DNA of 64,000 nucleotides from NCBI GenBank assembly GCA_944350495.1, contig CALVOZ010000002.1, positions 73,421 to 137,420 on the forward strand, written 5' to 3'. The DNA is from an uncultured Bacilli bacterium (GTDB lineage: Bacteria > Bacillota_I > Bacilli_A > RF39 > UBA660). Shown piece after piece: positions 60,801 to 64,000 of the stretch; the stretch's first letter is position 1; each line of letters begins with the position of its first letter. The notes under the pieces are model-generated. The model ran no database searches. It was not told the origin of the DNA and saw only the letters and a list, made by a program, of their open reading frames with translations. Made by a program: the position numbers and the translations under genes.

Positions 60801-62484
60801 TTGGATGAGCCATAGCTCCAACTAAACTAAAAGCTGTTCCAAGAACTAATTGAGTATCTTGATCTAGGGTAATAACATATTTAATCTTTTTATTGAACCC
60901 TTTAAATGTATGTCCATAGTAATATTTTTCTTGGTTTTCTTCACTAAATTTTCCTAATAGTAGTTGATTAAAGTGCTCTAAAGCTCCACGTTTTCGCTCA
61001 AATCCTAACCATTGTTCTTCGCCTTCACTATAAATTCTCTTACGATAAGCAAAATAGAAAATATCTTTACCATACTTTTTATTTAATTGTTCTGTTTTTC
61101 TAAGACCAGCTTCCATAACATCGTCATCCCACGGTTCTAACTGATGTTGGCTACCAGAACAATCTCCCAATAATGTAAAATATAAATTGTCACTCTTATT
61201 AGCTAAATAATATGATTCTAATGTGTCAAACATTTTTTCAACTTTTTCAACACTTTTAACAATTGTTACTATTACAGTCATAGTAGCTGAACTTTTAGGT
61301 ATGCCATTACTAAAATCTAATTTAGGAATTGGAGTTGGATGATAAATTTTATTCCATAATCTTGTAGTCAATTGAACCACAATTTCACTAACAGGAATAG
61401 CTAAAAGTAAAAAACTAATTATTCTTGGCTTAATTAAGAAATCACTTAAAATAAATGAAATAATAAATGTTAAAACGGCAACTACCGAAACATAAACATA
61501 TGCTCTTAGCTTAACACGCTCTTTTTTGAAAAGATATTTTCCGATATGTTCATTTTCTTTTGTTGCACGCCCAATAATCTCTTTAGCATATTCATACTCA
61601 CTAAGCTTATATTTCTTAGCATTTTTTAAAACTAAATTACGATATAATTCTTTAGTTTCAATAGTCATTTGACCATAATATGGATCCATTCTCAAGACAT
61701 ATTCAGTCTTACTTATTTTGCGATATAAAGTTTCAAGCTTAATAACATTAATTTTAGTTACGCTTGTAAAAATATTAGCAACCAGTAAATTTTCTTTAGC
61801 TATCTTTTGATATACTGACTCTAATAAGTCGTTCAAATTTATATGAGCTTTATCAAGAATTTGATTAAGTTGTTTGAATACATCATTAGAAACTTGTCCT
61901 AATTCTTTTAAACCGGCGTTTAATCTCTCTAAGTATATTGGGCGATTAACAATATCATCATTTAAGGAAATATAATCGTTGATATCTACCTCATGATATT
62001 TTTTAACATCTTCTTTAACTTGCTCAATTAACATATCGGCCGCACTAGCTTCGGCTAAACGATAACGCTCACGCTCACATAATTCAGCTAACTCATCAAT
62101 TAAGACTAAAAAAGAAACGACTCCAATCGCATTAATTTCATGATAAGTTAAATTATGATTATAATTATCTTGATACTTATTTAAATCATTAATTAAAGTA
62201 TCCATATCAATTTTAAATTTACTTCTCGTGAATATTTTTTTCAAAACAGCATATAAATCAAACTTCTTATTAAAAGCATATTTACATGCTTGATTATTCG
62301 ATAAAAATTCTTTAATAATTTTTTCTTCCTCAACAATCTGATAATAATTATCTACAATCCACTCATTGGTAATTCCAATATATTTACTATCACTAGTTAA
62401 ATTTGTTAAATATTCATAGTGTGAAGATAAGATTTTTTTGTTTTTATAATATTTTATCCTGTACTTTTTTCCTAAATTTTCCAA
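54808..62484 (-). CDS. ndvB: cyclic beta-1,2-glucan synthase-like protein (NdvB/ChvB type)
   Basis: A 2558-residue multidomain membrane protein. After a helical N-terminus, two TM segments lie at about 325-370. The GT84 glucosyltransferase domain (about 400-720) has TLDQDTQL and RRHRWARGD, then more TM helices. A glycoamylase-like domain (about 1000-1290) has STIDSGN and HHQGML. The phosphorylase-like GH94 part has supersandwich sheets and the catalytic GGGDWNDGM. It starts at TTG with AAGGAGGAGTT. NdvB makes cyclic beta-1,2-glucans from UDP-glucose at the membrane, with the GH94 domain controlling length. The product here is unproven. Confidence 0.88.
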   Translation of the reverse strand: MENLGKKYRIKYYKNKKILSSHYEYLTNLTSDSKYIGITNEWIVDNYYQIVEEEKIIKEFLSNNQACKYAFNKKFDLYAVLKKIFTRSKFKIDMDTLINDLNKYQDNYNHNLTYHEINAIGVVSFLVLIDELAELCERERYRLAEASAADMLIEQVKEDVKKYHEVDINDYISLNDDIVNRPIYLERLNAGLKELGQVSNDVFKQLNQILDKAHINLNDLLESVYQKIAKENLLVANIFTSVTKINVIKLETLYRKISKTEYVLRMDPYYGQMTIETKELYRNLVLKNAKKYKLSEYEYAKEIIGRATKENEHIGKYLFKKERVKLRAYVYVSVVAVLTFIISFILSDFLIKPRIISFLLLAIPVSEIVVQLTTRLWNKIYHPTPIPKLDFSNGIPKSSATMTVIVTIVKSVEKVEKMFDTLESYYLANKSDNLYFTLLGDCSGSQHQLEPWDDDVMEAGLRKTEQLNKKYGKDIFYFAYRKRIYSEGEEQWLGFERKRGALEHFNQLLLGKFSEENQEKYYYGHTFKGFNKKIKYVITLDQDTQLVLGTAFSLVGAMAHPMNKPILNADHSKVIAGYGIMQPKVSVDVESTNKSVFTQVYAGIGGYDVYNKVVPNFYQDVFKEGSFWGKGIYDLAVFDEVLTGLFPQNLILSHDLLEGNYIRCAFLSDVEVIDDFPSTYLADATRRHRWARGDMQIASYINPKKGPLTLIERWKIFDNIRMGLQDSSLLIIIFFAFLFGVINPGWWIGFTIFTLLLPILFYIIEKLKIQKERTTKVKHYKNIAYGFKSILIRTFSTFSAIPYNAKLYLDAFIRAIYRMNVSHKRLLAWITADEAAKTTKNTFASYLNNFKINYVVSILLVALVYFFKREYLAFALSISLIFFISSLVYYLISKDIPKDNLELTKKETESLKTLAYDTWKFYDDLLTEKNNYLVPDNYQTNREIKEDNKTSPTNIGFSMMACISAYELGFITVDVALDKIEHIIETVEQLKKWNGHLYNWYNIKTLKRMDPPVVSTIDSGNLIASLFVVKSFVKKQGSTNLKNRIENLIKQANFKHLFNNDKKVFSCGYNAYDETLIPYNYNKFASESRLTSFIAIAKGDIKKEHWFFLDKTLTMYQGHKGLLSWSGTAFEYFMPIIWMRDYPNTLMDESYHFAHFCQKEYMKKVDPSMPWGISESAYNLLDDSQNYKYRAFGVPYLKFKDNSEERIVLSPYSSALAITKFPKDVCHNLLKFKNLGMYGEYGYYESYDYEDKTPIFSYFAHHQGMLLCSLTNYLAKDALRKYFYDDIRVQSFDVLNKEKVQIEPMIDQKIVKYKKYDYNKEIFENDIREYGYISNTPEVSVLSNSRYCVMLNDRGTGFSRYKTIQLNRYCKITEQDYGNFLYIRDLDSNKVWSNTYAPTNVEPDRYHVVFALDNIKYMRVDNDIVTNTEVVVTKRHNAEIRKITFKNVSPKTRRLELTTYTEPIICEKEADISHRVFNNMFIKSEYNKETNSLILKRKLRDSNDKYYFINKLLIENPKDEYTYETERSNFVGRGTDYTQPSGLHKKLTNYVGENLDPISSIRNKVEIASGEEVSVYMICGFGKSKEQVLSIVESYHDEEAIDEAFEIATIMVNAATKKLNVSSSDVHLYNMMLNYLNQTSRINLSDERKKLLTNNDLGQDTLWSFGISGERPIMLVEINDISSLNLVQELLKTFEYYKSKCVFVDLVIINSEDEKYAKIIQKAVNDEIYHMYAINNFSTTPGRIVLIERNKINEKQLNLFRAIARLSFNTVYNNSLREQIDRLQRENKINEYNKLPKIVSENTNEEEELLFNNEYGGFNSDGSEYHIINPNTPAPWSNVLTNGKFGTIITNNDTGFTYADNSREFKLTSWTNDTILNDKSEGITINSMPIIWHDCIHGLGYSKFKFKNKEYRVDVTYFVPIDENSKIAIYTIKNLSNKELKLDIDYWINPVLGVSEEKTVRHLVCNYYELNNFLTIQNKYAMHFKDKIAYLTSTEKIASVDIDKVVTKSISFNKDIKKKESITFACVLGCEDNLNSINEMCESYSNFDYIENKLQETINYWKNKIGTIQVKTPDKGFDILLNNWLLYQSYASRIMAKSGFYQVSGAFGFRDQLQDTMNICVVDPDIAKKQIINCAYHQFKEGDVLHWWHADNNFGLRSRYKDDYLWLVYATLEYIRITGDKSILDEMIPFVDAPLLAPDEEERGMTFKYTEDKATLFEHLNIIIEKLFNEIGENGLPLMGGGDWNDGMNKVGIEGKGTSVWLGFFAYEVVNRFIEIVKLYNDSDITKYQDFNSKLKESLLKNAWDGKYYLRAFFDNGNKLGSHENDECKIDLISQSWSILTEIATEDQIKTIIDSVEENLVDEEHGFIKLLTPAFSTSKDNPGYIKDYSKGIRENGGQYTHSVSWYIMALVKLGLNDKAYKYFNMVNPINHTLTKELVNKYCVEPYVIAADIYSNEEFIGHGGWTWYTGSSAWFYRVGIVSILGFNKVGNKLYILPAMPRKWEGYKITYRYGKSIYVINVNNDKDNNEIRVDGKVVKEIELIDDGKSHNVNVNIGKEV

Positions 62485-62557
62485 ATATAACTCCTCCTTA
62501 GAATATTACATATTTATTATACCAAAAAAGAACATAAAAAAGAAGAAAATTACAAAA

Positions 62558-62579
62558 TAAAAAAGAGCTTAAAGCTCTC
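62558..62579 (-). terminator. terminator of the HTH-repeat gene
   Basis: Stem AGAGCTT / AAGCTCT with a T-rich tail on the minus strand. Confidence 0.7.
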
Positions 62580-63727
62580 TAATTTTCTTTTCGCCATATA
62601 TACTTTATACCATCTTGGGCTAAATTTTCATCACGTGGAACAAAACCATCTAATAATTCATCATAAAGTTCGTTAAACTGTTCATAAGTCAAGTGCTCTT
62701 TTTGCAGTATTTCATTTACTTCATCTATGTTACTTGCGCCTTGAATTAAGGCGTGTACAAAGAATAAATGATATTGCGTTAAAACTTTACTAGCACTGAG
62801 ACTTTTTTGATTTAAAAATTCAATGTCGTCATCGTCTAAACCCAAGGCAGTTTGCAAAGCCACTAAATCGGTTATATCACCTATTTCATCATAAATAGCC
62901 CTTAATCTTTTACGAACATTTTGATTTTTATAGTTTTCTCGGTTAAAAAATATAGCATCTACTAACGCTTCCTCTTCAGTTCGCCCTTTTCTAATTCTAT
63001 CCATCACATATCGATCATCAATATGCATTTTCATCATAAAATGATACAAAAGAATATCTCCTAAAGCATATTTGTGACTAAATCTAGACACTTGACCACA
63101 CATTAAATATTGCTTAATAGATTCTTCAATTGTAATTCCATACTCTTTTATACTATAGTAAATAACATTATAATTATAACCATTCTTTATACAATATTGA
63201 TATAATGACATTCCACCATACATCATTATTGTTTGACTGCAGTAACCATTAATAATAGCTAGTATTTCTTCTTCTGTATAGGTATCATCATCAGCTATAT
63301 GTTTATTTAAATACCATAAAGATACACCTGTAATTTTTTCTAAAGTATATTTGCTATACATGCCACCGCCATAAGGATATTTAGGAGCCTTATTTTGTTT
63401 TATAATCTCAACTGCTCTTTCAGCCGAAATTCCTTTTTTTATTTTACGATATAGAGGTTCTTTAGAGATTCCTTCTCTTTCACATATTTCTCCCACTGTT
63501 AATTCTTCGCCATAATATGAATACTTTTTAGCTATTCGATTATTAGTCTTGCTTCTATTTTTAAATACTGTGTTAGACGACCGCTTACCTAATTCAACTG
63601 CTTCACATATAGTATACCCTTGTTTTAAATATTTATAAATTGTACTTTTAGATAATAAAACGCGGCCAGCAATTACATTAATAGATAAAAGCTCGCCGTT
63701 ATATGAATACAATTTTTTATTAGCCAT
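62579..63727 (-). CDS. protein of five HTH-like modules, unknown
   Basis: A 382-residue protein made of tandem modules of about 45 residues. Modules 1 and 2 share a YSY-x-G-E-x-L/x start, a HTH-like helix pair and an EAVE/RAVEI end (KKLYSYNGELLSINVIAGR and KKYSYYGEELTVGEICER). Three weaker modules follow, with Tyr-Gly starts and EE-A endings; the last third is a helical tail. Such repeats appear in phage-derived and Firmicutes DNA-binding proteins. Start 63727 is fixed by GGTGGTAGT. Function unknown; DNA binding is plausible. Confidence 0.7.
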   Translation of the reverse strand: MANKKLYSYNGELLSINVIAGRVLLSKSTIYKYLKQGYTICEAVELGKRSSNTVFKNRSKTNNRIAKKYSYYGEELTVGEICEREGISKEPLYRKIKKGISAERAVEIIKQNKAPKYPYGGGMYSKYTLEKITGVSLWYLNKHIADDDTYTEEEILAIINGYCSQTIMMYGGMSLYQYCIKNGYNYNVIYYSIKEYGITIEESIKQYLMCGQVSRFSHKYALGDILLYHFMMKMHIDDRYVMDRIRKGRTEEEALVDAIFFNRENYKNQNVRKRLRAIYDEIGDITDLVALQTALGLDDDDIEFLNQKSLSASKVLTQYHLFFVHALIQGASNIDEVNEILQKEHLTYEQFNELYDELLDGFVPRDENLAQDGIKYIWRKEN

Positions 63728-63779
63728 ACTACCACCCCAAGATGGTGTATATTCTAGCATATTATTTTATTTTGTCAAA

Positions 63780-63986
63780 TTACTTATTGGTATTGGCATA
63801 ATAATTTCGCTCAGCTATTTCTTCGGCAACACGTTCTAGCTCGTAATCATCTACTTCATCTAAAACAGAATCTATCTTATATAATAGTTCTGTATTATTT
63901 AAACAATTAGAATAATTAATACCATATCGGTCCAACACTTCTACTTGCTCATCAGATAAAAGTAGACCGTGTTTACGTACCTTCAA
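63780..63986 (-). CDS. small conserved-looking protein, 5' end uncertain
   Basis: A 68-residue acidic helical protein (LLLSDEQVEVLDRYGINYSN, ELERVAEEIAERNYY). The first start codon seen is TTG at 63986, with a weak AGAGA site; the frame is open to the window edge, so it may begin further upstream. No family function is known to me. It is 52 bp upstream of the HTH-module gene on the same strand. Confidence 0.5.
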   Translation of the reverse strand: MKVRKHGLLLSDEQVEVLDRYGINYSNCLNNTELLYKIDSVLDEVDDYELERVAEEIAERNYYANTNK

Positions 63987-64000
63987 AAATCTCTTTTCAA

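Overview
The window is very AT-rich chromosomal DNA from a low-GC Gram-positive, endospore-forming bacterium of the Bacilli/Firmicutes type. The evidence is a gerA-gerC-gerB germinant receptor operon, dacB-spmA-spmB, strong AGGAGG/GGTGAT-type ribosome binding sites, TTGACA/TATAAT promoters with 17-18 bp spacers, a T-box leader, a CIRCE operator and a yybP-ykoY Mn2+ riboswitch. TGA is a stop and Trp is TGG, so this is genetic code 11 rather than a mycoplasma code. An uncultured gut Bacilli lineage is plausible, but the species cannot be named from sequence alone. There is no CRISPR array, intact insertion sequence, prophage or rRNA gene.

Layout. 1-9.8 kb: thioredoxin-like protein, S66 LD-carboxypeptidase, pyrophosphatase, dNTP triphosphohydrolase, a three-gene ABC-2 exporter, two phosphoesterases, tRNA-Arg(CCG), a mitochondrial-type Tam41 CDP-DAG synthase and a 5'-nucleotidase. 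9.8-12.6 kb: glyA, an Mn2+ riboswitch with no recognisable target gene, a gene-decay zone with a broken J-domain gene, and tRNA-Pro/tRNA-Arg. 12.6-17.6 kb: zinc-ribbon membrane protein, PRPP synthase, small proteins, and an ECF sigma / RsgI-PepSY anti-sigma pair. 17.7-22.6 kb: four sugar-transfer-type ATP-grasp domains in three ORFs behind a T-box leader. 22.7-23.8 kb: ten tRNA genes in two transcription units.

23.8-31.5 kb: S1 protein, NifU-like protein, a YutH-like coat protein candidate, truA, two ECF-type ATPases without EcfT, fhs, M15 peptidase and pepD. 31.6-40 kb: germination operon, ferredoxin, a decayed ORF, rluB and spmB-spmA-dacB. 40-44 kb: a 1282-residue protein of unknown function with a small cold-shock-like partner. 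44-53 kb: lipoprotein, Ca2+ ATPase, DHH phosphodiesterase, HTH protein, PH-domain protein, cell-wall hydrolase, nitroreductase, and an ABC-F ATPase behind a leader-peptide attenuator. 53-64 kb: CIRCE-controlled hsp20, pgi, a 2558-residue cyclic beta-glucan synthase-like enzyme, and a protein built from repeated HTH-like modules.

How it fits together. The genes cover one-carbon metabolism (glyA, fhs), cell-envelope and peptidoglycan turnover (LD-carboxypeptidase, M15 peptidase, DacB, hydrolase, glucan synthase, ATP-grasp cluster), phospholipid synthesis (Tam41), sporulation/germination and stress control. The most distinctive content is regulatory: an almost complete four-segment attenuator before the ABC-F gene, a T-box before ATP-grasp genes rather than an aminoacyl-tRNA synthetase, and an Mn2+ riboswitch that has lost its target. 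Many promoters place the -10 box only 15-18 nt from the start codon, so 5' leaders of about 8-12 nt look common.
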